Translations under genes and position numbers: made by a program
The notes under the pieces: model-generated
Database searches by the model: none
What the model was told of the DNA's origin: nothing
The model's input: only the letters and a program-made list of their open reading frames with translations
Part shown: piece after piece, positions 6,272 to 13,389 of the stretch
Layout: each line of letters begins with the position of its first letter
Position numbering within the stretch: position 1 is the stretch's first letter
DNA from: JAWWPY01 sp964412845
Lineage (GTDB): Bacteria > Actinomycetota > Actinomycetes > Streptosporangiales > Streptosporangiaceae
Direction: 5' to 3'
NCBI GenBank assembly: GCA_964412845.1
Contig: CAYPQM010000152.1
Span: 1-17,267 of the forward strand
Length of the DNA stretch: 17,267 nt

Positions 6272-9100
6272 ACGCGGGCAGGTACGGCACCGAGTGAGCC
6301 GAGCAGGGCCAGCACCGGGTCGAGTTTCTCGTAGATGAACAGGACCGGATCGGCCGGCCCGGAGGTCAGCGTCAGCGCGGAGTGCAGTGCCTCGGCTGGC
6401 CCCGGGGCGGTCACGATCGTCACCCCGGGCCGTTCCTGCCGCAGCGCGGCGGTGATCAGCCGGGTCATCTCGCCGGGGGAGCGGCCGCGCAGGTCAGCGT
6501 CCTCGTAGACGACAACCCGGCCGAACCAGGCGGCGACCGCAGCGGCGGTCTCGGTCACCAGGTCGTCCCGCCGGTCGCCGGGCAGGGTGATCGCTGCGAC
6601 GGGATCGCCGGGCCACGCTTCGCGCAGCAGCCGCCCCATGGCCGCCAGCGCGGCCGCGTTGTGCCCGTAGTCGAGCACGACCGGGCGGCCGGCCAGCTCG
6701 AAGATGTTGCCCCGGCCCGGGTTGGCCTCAACCGGCGTGAACGTGCTCAGCCCCCGCTTGACGTCCTTCACGCTCACCCCGAGGGCGCGGGCCGCCGCCG
6801 CCGCCGCGAGCGCGTTCGCGACCAGGAACGACGCTGAGCCGTCGAACGACCCGGGCAGGTCCGCCACGTCGAGCAGCAGGGTCTCCTGCGCCCCCCTGGT
6901 CTCGACCAGCTGGCCGTGCCGCAGCTCACAGGTGATCCCGCCGCTCATCCGGTGCGCCGCGATGACCGGGTTGCCCGGCGACAGGCTGAAGAACCTGACC
7001 ACGGGATTGCGGTCGCGCACGGCGGGCCGTCCGGCGATGGCGGCCGTCCGCGGGTCGTCGGCGTTGAGCACCAGGGTGCCCCCCGGCTGGATCTCCTCGG
7101 CCACGAGCACCTTGATGCTGGTCAGGTCGTCCAGATCGTCGATGCCGTCCATGCCCAGGTGGTCGGCGGTGATGTTGGTGAGGACCGCCACGTCGGCCCG
7201 GTCGTAGCCGAGACCCCGCCGGACGATCCCGCCGCGCGCGGTCTCCAGGACCGCGGCCTCGGTCCTGGGATCGTCCAGCACCATCTCCGCGGAGCGAGGG
7301 CCTGAGGCGTCCGCGCGGTAGACCAGGCGGCTGCCGGAGTAGACGCCGTCCGTGGTGGCCATGCCGACGTGCAGCCCGGCCTGACCCAGGATGTGGCCGA
7401 TCATGCGGACGGTGGTGGTCTTCCCGTTGGTCCCGGTCACGGCCACGATCGGGATTCGCGAGGGCGCGCCCGGCGGGTACAGCCGGTCGATGATCGGGCC
7501 CGCGACATCCCGGGGCCGTCCCGCGCTGGGTTCGAGGTGCATCCGCAGCCCCGGTGCCGCGTTGAGCTCGATCACCGCCCCGGTCGAGGGGGCCCCCCCG
7601 GACCCCGGGGGGCCGTCGACCCCCCCCCCCACCAGGGGGGGGGCGCATTCGGGCACGCCGGCCTAGACCCCCCACACGGCNNNNNNNNNNGCCCCCCCGC
7701 CCCCCGGTGCCGGGGTCCGCCCCGCCCCCCGCCGCGGGCGCGGGCCCCCCCGGGGCCGGGGGCGCCCCCCCCCCCGACCCGCTCACGATGGGGGCGGCGA
7801 TGTCGGCCAGCCGGACATCGACGCCGCACACGTCCAGCCCGGCTGAAGCCGCCGCGCGGCAGCACATGGCGGCCACGTCCGGGTGCACCAGGTCAGTGAC
7901 ATCCATGCTGGTCCCGCCCGTGGACAGGTTGGCGTTCCGGCGCAGCGTGACGACCTCACCGGCGGCCGGCACCGTCCGCGGGCCGCGCCCGTGGCCGGCC
8001 AGGTGGCTGAGCACATGGCGGTCCAGCACCATCCGGGTCAGTGGCCGGGAGTGCCCCTCGCCGCGCCGCGGGTCGGCGTTGGCCAGGGCCACGAGTGACT
8101 CGATGTCGTGGCCGCCGTCCCCGGTCACGGAGGCCGGCCGCAACCGGGCGGCAGCGACCATCCGCCCGTCGACGACCAGGATCCGGTAGTCAGTTCCAGG
8201 AACATATTCCTCCACGACAACCTCCGGCCCGGTCACGCCGGCCCGCCGGTAGGCCTCGGCGGCGTCGGTCGCCGAGGTCACCCCTATGGTCACGTTCGCC
8301 CCGTGGTTGCCGTACCTGGGCTTGATCACGACCGGTTTGCCGATCATGGTGAACGCTTCGGCTGCCTCCTGCGGGCTGGTCGCCACCGTGCCCTCGGGCA
8401 CCGGGATCCCGGCGACCGCCATGAGCTTCTTGGCCAGGACCTTGTCCGCGGCGATGTCCACCCCGACCGCGGAGGTCTGCTCGGTGAGCGCGGCCCACAG
8501 CAGCCGGCGATGGCAGCCGTAGCCGAGCCGCAGCATGCTCAGGTCGGCGGTCCGGCGGACCGGGATGCCGCGCTTGCGCGCCGCGGCGGCGAGCGCGGCC
8601 GTGCTCACCCCCAGGTTCGACTCAGCGACTACCCGGGAGATGGCTTGCAGGTCGGGAGTTGCCGGGACGGAGCGTTCGGAAAGAAGGGTTGTGACCAGGC
8701 GCAGGGCGAGTCGCAGCAGGTCCAGGGGGACCGGCGAGTCCTCGGGCTCGTCACGCGGGCACTCCATGATGACGTCGTAACGGCCGTCGGCGCCGGCCCA
8801 TTCGGTGCGGCCGAAGTGCACGCAGCGGCCGGCCTGGGCGGACAGCTCCAGGGCGGTGTGCTCGGTGACGTGGCCGAAGTAGGTCCCGCGGGCCATCGCC
8901 TCCAGGAAGCCGCCGGGCCGGCCGGCCGCGCAGTGATGCTCGGCCAGCCCGGGCAGGATCGAGGTGAGGCGGTCGGCGAATCCGGGGTAGTCCGAGGTCT
9001 CCTGGCCGGTCAGCCGGTCGAGCTCGACCCGGGCGACGGTGACCGGCCGGGCGGTGTAGAGGTTGGGGCCGCTGAGGCGGCGCAGGTCGATAAGCCGCAC
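6272..9100 (-). CDS. cphA: Cyanophycin synthetase, frame broken by assembly defects and 3' end in a gap
   Basis: Cyanophycin synthetase builds the Asp-Arg storage polymer by ATP-dependent addition of Asp to the backbone and Arg to the side chains. The N-terminal domain (about residues 1-165, with HVTEHTALELS at 78-87) is followed by an ATP-grasp domain with VVIKPRYGNHG at 257-267 and ending in AVIELNAAPGLRMH (near 7585-7540). A Mur ligase-like domain follows, with the P-loop VTGTNGKTTT near 7440-7408 and the HLGMDGI region. The start is a GTG with GAGGGA six bases upstream (9107-9112). The first part reads cleanly from 9100 to about 7780 and the second from about 7589 to 6272, in frames that differ by one base. 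The intervening stretch is homopolymer-rich and contains 10 N. Both halves are well conserved and together give about 920 residues, normal for CphA, so the gene is probably intact in the organism. No stop codon is reached before the gap at 6271. Confidence 0.9.
7590..7779. other. Low-quality homopolymer-rich segment with a 10-N gap inside cphA
   Basis: Runs of 7 to 12 C or G crowd this segment, and 10 undetermined bases lie at 7681-7690. The cphA reading frame is lost here: the downstream frame meets an in-frame TAG just before 7656, and the upstream frame does not match the downstream one. The segment falls between the conserved ADIAAPI and GAVIELN motifs, where homologues have a short variable linker. 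The simplest reading is misassembled or poorly read sequence across a Gly/Pro-rich linker. Confidence 0.85.
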
Positions 9101-9142
9101 GTCTGTTCCCTCACTCGCTCGTGGTGGGTGGGACGCCTGAGG

Positions 9143-9964
9143 TCAGTACCTGGTGTGCGCGGGGCCGATCGACGGCTTGCGCTGGGCGATGTCGAAGAGG
9201 CATCCGGCGGGCATGAGGTGCAGCCGGACGTCGAACAGGGTGATCGGGTCGCAGTCGCCTGCCGGGTGCACGACCGTGGACGCCTCCGCGTCGGCCACCG
9301 TGGCCACCCCGGTGCCGAGCACCTCGAAATGATCTCCCTCGACCAGGATGGCGGTGTTGTCGTCGATGCCGACAGCTAGCTGGTCGCGGTCCAGCGCGAG
9401 GGCACTCAGCAGCCGGGGCAGCCTGCCGCGCGCGGCGAAATGCATGTCAATCAGGACATTGGGCAACAGCCCGAGCCCGGGGCCGGTCCGCACCGCGGCC
9501 GCCGACACATCAGGGCCCTCCCCGCCGAGAATCATGGTGCGTCCCATGGCGGTCGCCCCCGCGCTCGTGCCGGCGATGACGAGCCCGGTGGCCAGCCGCT
9601 CACGCAGGATGTCGTTGGTGCGCGAGCCGACCAGCGCACGGATCCGGGACTGGTCTCCGCCGCTGATGAAAACCCCGGTCGAATCGCGGAGGACGGCGGC
9701 TGCCGGGTCGCCGTCGGCGTCGGCCCGGCCCCGCAGCCGCAGCTCCCTGGTGTACTCGACGCCGAGCTTGCGGAACACCTTCTCGTACTCGGCGTGCACC
9801 TCAATCGGCAGGCCGGCGGCGGTGGTGACCAGCGTGATCCGGGCCCGGCCGCCACCGCACAGCTCAACAAACCGCTCAAGAACCCCGGAACCACAGCACT
9901 TGTCCTCGCCGCCGCCAATGATCAGCAGCCGGCCTGGGGACACAGCAAGCCCGTCCTCGTCCAC
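9143..9964 (-). CDS. cphB: Cyanophycinase, peptidase family S51
   Basis: This encodes a cytosolic serine peptidase of about 273 residues that cuts cyanophycin to beta-Asp-Arg dipeptides. The family motifs are present: RLLIIGGGEDK (residues 12-22), ISGGDQ (100-105), the nucleophile elbow GTSAGATAM with Ser134, DMHFAARGRLPRL with His175, and GIDDNTA (199-205). No signal peptide is visible, in contrast to the secreted CphE forms. The start is uncertain. GTG at 9964 has no clear Shine-Dalgarno sequence, while GTG at 9943 has GAGG 11 bases upstream and would begin just before the first conserved strand. The stop lies 42 bases before the cphA start on the same strand, so the two likely form a cphB-cphA operon that couples breakdown and synthesis of the polymer. 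Confidence 0.92.
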   Translation of the reverse strand: MDEDGLAVSPGRLLIIGGGEDKCCGSGVLERFVELCGGGRARITLVTTAAGLPIEVHAEYEKVFRKLGVEYTRELRLRGRADADGDPAAAVLRDSTGVFISGGDQSRIRALVGSRTNDILRERLATGLVIAGTSAGATAMGRTMILGGEGPDVSAAAVRTGPGLGLLPNVLIDMHFAARGRLPRLLSALALDRDQLAVGIDDNTAILVEGDHFEVLGTGVATVADAEASTVVHPAGDCDPITLFDVRLHLMPAGCLFDIAQRKPSIGPAHTRY

Positions 9965-10107
9965 GGTGCATTTGTTACCCAACGTAGCGGGTTGCGAACC
10001 TAACGTCGCCTGAGATGATGGCCGCGTCCGCTGCGCGGTGCCGCCGGGGGCGCTTTTTCGTGATCGCGGTGGATTGGTGGCTGCGGGCCGCCGGTCATCC
10101 AGCGCGA
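9965..10107 (-). promoter_or_regulatory. Region upstream of cphB
   Basis: This 143-base stretch separates the membrane-protein gene from cphB. It holds an 11-base imperfect palindrome GGTTGCGAACC at 9990-10000, flanked by AACGT at 9981-9985 and 10002-10006, 21 bases apart. These could be operator-like sites, but no convincing -35/-10 pair is visible. Transcription of cphBA may start here or read through from upstream. Confidence 0.25.
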
Positions 10108-10112
10108 TCACG
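10059..10112. repeat. Perfect 10-bp inverted repeat over the 3' end of the membrane-protein gene
   Basis: CGTGATCGCG at 10059-10068 and CGCGATCACG at 10103-10112 are exact reverse complements separated by 34 bases. The right arm contains the TGA stop of the minus-strand membrane-protein gene. Neither strand has a T-run after the stem in its own direction of transcription, so this is not a standard intrinsic terminator. It could stabilise the 3' end of the transcript. Confidence 0.5.
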
Positions 10113-12072
10113 AGCCTCCCCGGTAGGCGACGGCGCCATCTGCTGCGTAGGCAGGGTGGAAGCCGGTCTCGGTGAGGTAGTGCACGACCAAGGGTGCGGC
10201 CTGCCACACCACGACCCAGCCCACACTCATCCGGCGGGCGTCGTCGTGAGCTTGGGCCAGCTGGGCGGCCGAGCGGGGCTGCCCGTCCTGGGCCGCGACC
10301 AGCCCGGCATAGAACTCGTGGCCGGCGGTGGCGGCGATCGACGGGGCCGGCACCCAGGACGTGTACGAGGCCGCCCGTGGATGGCCATCGGCGGTCGCCA
10401 TGAGCAGTGACTGCACCGAGAGCCTGGTCCCGTAGACGGGCAGTCCGCCGCGCAGGCCGTAGGGGACGTCGACGACGATGTCCCCGGAGTGATCGGCCGC
10501 GATGGGCCGGTCGAGCGCGGTCATCGTGGTGGGCATGACCGGGCCCGTGGCGGAGAAACCGGCTTCGAGGATGCCGAGGGCGACCGCCACGACAGCGACT
10601 GGCCGGGCGTGACCGAGCAGCCACTCGATGGCGCGCCCGGCGAGCAGCGCGGCGGGAACGATGCCGAGCAGCGCGAACCGGTCGGCTTCCCGGAACGCGG
10701 CCAGCCCGGGTACCTGGACGAGCCAGGTGTACGGCATGACCGCGGAAAGCCGGGCCCCATGCCACGCCTGGGCCAGTGGCACGTAGTTCCGGCTGCCGAT
10801 CCTGAGCGTGGCCCCCAGGGCCAGCGCCGCTGCGCCGGCCCACAGCGCAGCCAGCCGCCGGGTGCTGGTCCGACGCCAGGCGAGCACCGCGCCGAACACG
10901 GCGAGCCCGGAAACCGCGACGCCGAAGGTCGGCACCGCCTCGCCCGGGTACCCGTAGTGGTAGAGGGCCGCCACACTGGTCAGCCCGGCGCTGGCCAGCC
11001 GGGGGGACGGCGCGAACAGGGTGGTCACCCCGGCCCCGTAGGTGGCGTACCAGTGCGCCAGCACGCCAGGCCGGGACGAGGTGCCGCCCGCCAGTGACTG
11101 CTGCGCCATGGCCACCACCTGCGGGCTGCCCAGCACGGCCGCGGTCAGGCCGGCCAGGCCGGCCGTCTTCAGCTGGCCCGGGGCCGGGCGGCGGCCCGGC
11201 CCCGGCAGCAGCCCCGGCAGCAGGGCCAGCCCGGCGAGGATTACCGCCAGCACCGCTGATTCCTGGTTCACCAGCACAACGCCGCCCAGCACCATTCCCA
11301 GGATGATCGCCCGCCGGGTAGTGGGCTGCCGGCGCAGCCGGACAGCGGCTTCGAGCGCCATGGGCAGGAAGATCTCGCCGGCCGCGATGTTCAGGTGGTA
11401 CCAGTCCTGCTGGGTGACCATGGTCGACAGGCCGAAGAAGGCGCCCGCCGCGATGGCGCCGGCCTGCGACGCCAGCCACAGCCGGGCGACCCGGTACATC
11501 ACGTAGCACAGCAGGCCGGGAAGCGCGATGACCAGCAGAGTGACGGCTGCACTCGGACCGAGAACGAGGGTGACCGGGGTCATCACCAGGCCCGCGAGTG
11601 GCATCAGGGTGTCGAATCCAAGCTGGATGCCGACCGGGGCGGCGAGGTACCGGGTGAACCACGGGTTTCCGAGGTGGGTCACCTGATGCGCCACCCACCA
11701 GAAGCTCCAGACGTAGCTCGCGGTGTCGGCGGTAGCTGGCAGCCGGCCGCTGGCCAGGTAGCTGGCTCGCGGCCAGGTCACCACGATCCCGGCGACGAGA
11801 TAACCGGTCAGCAGGCCCAGGTGGCGGGCTGCGGGCCGGGCGGCGGCCCGCCGGAGCGCGGCCCGGGCAGCGGCCCGCCGGAGCGCGGCCCGGGTTTTTC
11901 CTGGCCCGGGTGATGACGGCCCGGCCAGTGTTTCGCTGGCTGGTGCGTCGGCGGCCGGCGGCTCGCCCACCAGCCGGTGGCCGGTTAGCGGCGGCGTCCA
12001 CGTCGGATGGTCCAAGGCCGTGGTCACGCCATGCCCATGCTCGCCAGAACGGCCTGGGTCCGCTCGGTCCAT
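10108..12072 (-). CDS. Large polytopic membrane protein, GT-C glycosyltransferase-like
   Basis: This is a protein of about 654 residues with roughly 80 cytoplasmic N-terminal residues rich in Pro, Ala and Arg, then some ten or more hydrophobic segments, and an exposed C-terminal domain of about 130 residues. After the first membrane helix (about 87-100) a loop reads ATADTASYVWSFWWVAHQ, followed by NPWFT and PVGIQLGFDTLMPLAGL. This layout recalls actinobacterial GT-C-fold enzymes that use lipid-linked sugars, in which acidic residues of the first outer loop are catalytic. No donor or acceptor can be named, and a non-enzymatic membrane role remains possible. ATG at 12072 is preferred over GTG at 12078 because GAGG lies five bases upstream. 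A 27-bp tandem duplication near the N-terminus encodes ALRRAAAR twice. The gene has its own promoter. Confidence 0.7.
   Translation of the reverse strand: MDRADPGRSGEHGHGVTTALDHPTWTPPLTGHRLVGEPPAADAPASETLAGPSSPGPGKTRAALRRAAARAALRRAAARPAARHLGLLTGYLVAGIVVTWPRASYLASGRLPATADTASYVWSFWWVAHQVTHLGNPWFTRYLAAPVGIQLGFDTLMPLAGLVMTPVTLVLGPSAAVTLLVIALPGLLCYVMYRVARLWLASQAGAIAAGAFFGLSTMVTQQDWYHLNIAAGEIFLPMALEAAVRLRRQPTTRRAIILGMVLGGVVLVNQESAVLAVILAGLALLPGLLPGPGRRPAPGQLKTAGLAGLTAAVLGSPQVVAMAQQSLAGGTSSRPGVLAHWYATYGAGVTTLFAPSPRLASAGLTSVAALYHYGYPGEAVPTFGVAVSGLAVFGAVLAWRRTSTRRLAALWAGAAALALGATLRIGSRNYVPLAQAWHGARLSAVMPYTWLVQVPGLAAFREADRFALLGIVPAALLAGRAIEWLLGHARPVAVVAVALGILEAGFSATGPVMPTTMTALDRPIAADHSGDIVVDVPYGLRGGLPVYGTRLSVQSLLMATADGHPRAASYTSWVPAPSIAATAGHEFYAGLVAAQDGQPRSAAQLAQAHDDARRMSVGWVVVWQAAPLVVHYLTETGFHPAYAADGAVAYRGGS
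11843..11894. repeat. 27-bp-period tandem duplication in the N-terminus of the membrane protein
   Basis: Two identical 25-bp copies occur at 11843-11867 and 11870-11894. The 27-bp period equals nine codons, so the frame is kept. The product carries two successive ALRRAAAR blocks just before the first membrane helix. Confidence 0.8.
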
Positions 12073-12172
12073 CCTCACCTCATCCGACTCGCTGATCGGA
12101 CCGCTCCGGTTGCATGAGAAGCCAAGAATCTCATTGCAGGAGGCAAGAATTGATCACAGAAAGCAGGTAATT

Positions 12173-12201
12173 GGATTATCGATAGGGCAAAGATTGGTCA
12201 A
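12173..12201 (-). promoter_or_regulatory. Promoter for the GT-C-like membrane-protein gene
   Basis: Read on the minus strand, TTGACC (12201-12196) is followed after exactly 17 bases by TAATCC (12178-12173), a good sigma-70-type promoter inside an AT-rich patch. Transcription would start near 12166, giving an untranslated leader of about 95 bases before the ATG at 12072. Confidence 0.6.
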
Positions 12202-12218
12202 GGGCAGGCAATTGAGCA

Positions 12219-12265
12219 GCCCGCCAGGCGGGCGGCAGGCCGGCCGGGCGGCGCGCCGCCCGGCC
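12219..12265 (-). terminator. Tandem GC-rich hairpins after the ANTAR gene
   Basis: A perfect 24-bp palindrome at 12242-12265 (arms GGCCGGGCGGCG and CGCCGCCCGGCC) begins five bases after the ANTAR stop codon. It is followed by a second hairpin at 12219-12233 (GCCCGCC, one-base centre, GGCGGGC). There is no long U-tract, as is usual for actinobacterial terminators. The hairpins would end the mrx1-ANTAR transcript just before the next promoter. Confidence 0.6.
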
Positions 12266-12270
12266 CGCTG

Positions 12271-13005
12271 TCAGGGGGTCCTTCGGCTGCGCCGGGGCGC
12301 GCGGCCCTGGGTGCCCTCGGGCTGCCGGGCAAGTTCCTCTGGAATCCGCAGCAGCGGGTTCGTCGCGCTCGCCACGACCTCGACCGCGGTCTGGCTGACC
12401 CGTGCCCCGCGCGCCCGCGCTGCCGACCTGAGGAGCTCGAACGCCTGCCGTGGGCGCAGTTTGTGCCGCTCGGCGAGCACCCCGATGGCCTGCTCGACCC
12501 GGACCCGCACCGTCAGGGCCCGTTCAAGCTGCGCGACGGTCTCCTTGAGCTGCTCGGTGTCGGCGGGTGGTGTCTTGGCCCCGCCCGCCCTGGCTCGGCG
12601 CTTCCGTGCGCCCTGCGCCCCGGTGCCATCCGCGGCCGTCGCGTTGGCTCCCGCCCCGTGGCCTCCTGAGGCCGGCTGGGGCTGGGCCGCCTGGGCGGCG
12701 GCATCCTGCAGGATGCCCGCCATGGCCGCGGAAGCCTGCCACTGCTCCTCGCTGGGCAGGTCGGCCGCGAGCAGGTCGGCCAGCACCATGGCGCTCGTCA
12801 GGTCGGGCACCTCATCGTCCCCGACCCGCCAGCCGGTAGGTGTGCGGCGGGCCACCGCGTCTTGCGGGCCCGTCGGGCGCTCATCTGCGGACATTTCCGA
12901 TACCTCCCCGGGCGAGCGCCGATCTGCGGAACTGAGCTGGGACATGGTTTCCTCACTGGGACGAGACTGCGCCTCAGCGGTCGTTCGACTACTCTTTGCA
13001 TTCAT
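12271..13005 (-). CDS. ANTAR-domain RNA-binding antiterminator
   Basis: This is a 244-residue protein. The first 150 residues are low-complexity (Ala, Gly, Ser, acidic stretches and a basic ARKRRARAGG block near 133-142), with no recognisable PAS, GAF or receiver sensor. A short coiled coil (about 150-170) leads into an ANTAR domain at about 160-212 with VEQAIGVLAERHKLRPRQAF and AARARG. ANTAR domains bind paired hexaloop hairpins in nascent RNA and prevent termination. The ATG at 13005 overlaps the mycoredoxin TAA stop by one base (TAATG), implying reinitiation. An alternative ATG at 12945 has its own good GAGGAAA site and would drop only 20 disordered residues. With no sensor domain, its activity may depend on expression or on a partner. 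Its RNA targets are unknown. Confidence 0.85.
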   Translation of the reverse strand: MNAKSSRTTAEAQSRPSEETMSQLSSADRRSPGEVSEMSADERPTGPQDAVARRTPTGWRVGDDEVPDLTSAMVLADLLAADLPSEEQWQASAAMAGILQDAAAQAAQPQPASGGHGAGANATAADGTGAQGARKRRARAGGAKTPPADTEQLKETVAQLERALTVRVRVEQAIGVLAERHKLRPRQAFELLRSAARARGARVSQTAVEVVASATNPLLRIPEELARQPEGTQGRAPRRSRRTP

Positions 13006-13259
13006 TAATTTACAGCGAGCTTACTCAGCCGATCCTTCACTTGGGCGGCGGACGGATTAGTGATCACGGTCCCGTCTGGGAACACGACGGTGGGAACAGT
13101 CATGTTCCCTCCGTTGACGCTCACTACGTAGCGCGCGGCCTCGGGATCATTCTCGATGTCGACTTCGGTGACATCGATGCCGTCCCGTGCGAGCTGGCTC
13201 TTCAGCCGTCGGCAATAAGCGCACCACTGCGTCGAGTACATCGTTATCGGCTGCGACAC
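13005..13259 (-). CDS. mrx1: Mycoredoxin (glutaredoxin-like, CxxC)
   Basis: This is an 84-residue thioredoxin-fold oxidoreductase that in actinobacteria reduces mycothiol mixed disulfides on proteins. It shows the active site WCAYC with Cys13 and Cys16, the cis-proline motif TVPT at 54-57, and the GTVITNPS region that follows. The length equals that of characterised Mrx1 proteins. The start is GTG at 13259, chosen because AGGAGA (13266-13271) lies six bases upstream; the open frame extends further but has no such site. It is transcribed away from uvrD2, from a shared intergenic region of about 130 bases. A mrx1 gene beside uvrD2 is also seen in mycobacteria. The TAA stop is coupled to the ANTAR gene start. 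Confidence 0.88.
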   Translation of the reverse strand: MSQPITMYSTQWCAYCRRLKSQLARDGIDVTEVDIENDPEAARYVVSVNGGNMTVPTVVFPDGTVITNPSAAQVKDRLSKLAVN

Positions 13260-13389
13260 CCGCTGTCTCCTCATCTCAGGATACGTCCCAGTGTGACAAC
13301 GCGCGGACTGCCCGCCGACTTCCCGGCGGCGGCGGCCGCACGCGGCTGTCCGAGCCATGCGGGAGGATGGCCCGCACAGGAGGTGTGCG
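13260..13389. promoter_or_regulatory. Divergent intergenic region between mrx1 and uvrD2
   Basis: This 130-base GC-rich region must drive mrx1 to the left and probably uvrD2 to the right. Both genes have strong ribosome binding sites at its edges (AGGAGA 13266-13271 on minus, AGGAGG 13378-13383 on plus). A TATCCT on the minus strand near 13280 is the only -10-like element I see, and no well-placed -35 accompanies it. Confidence 0.35.

Noticed and set aside
6164..6279. The 8-base repeat at the N gap as an insertion-site target duplication
   Set aside because: The intervening sequence is unknown and its round length points to a scaffolding placeholder; nothing shows a mobile element.
9965..12001. 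Long minus-strand open frame continuing upstream of cphB for about 680 codons
   Set aside because: It overlaps the GT-C-like membrane-protein gene in another frame on the same strand, is Arg/Pro-rich, and reflects high GC content.
12242..12265. 24-bp palindrome as an operator
   Set aside because: It lies five bases after the ANTAR stop codon with a second hairpin behind it, which fits a transcript terminator better.
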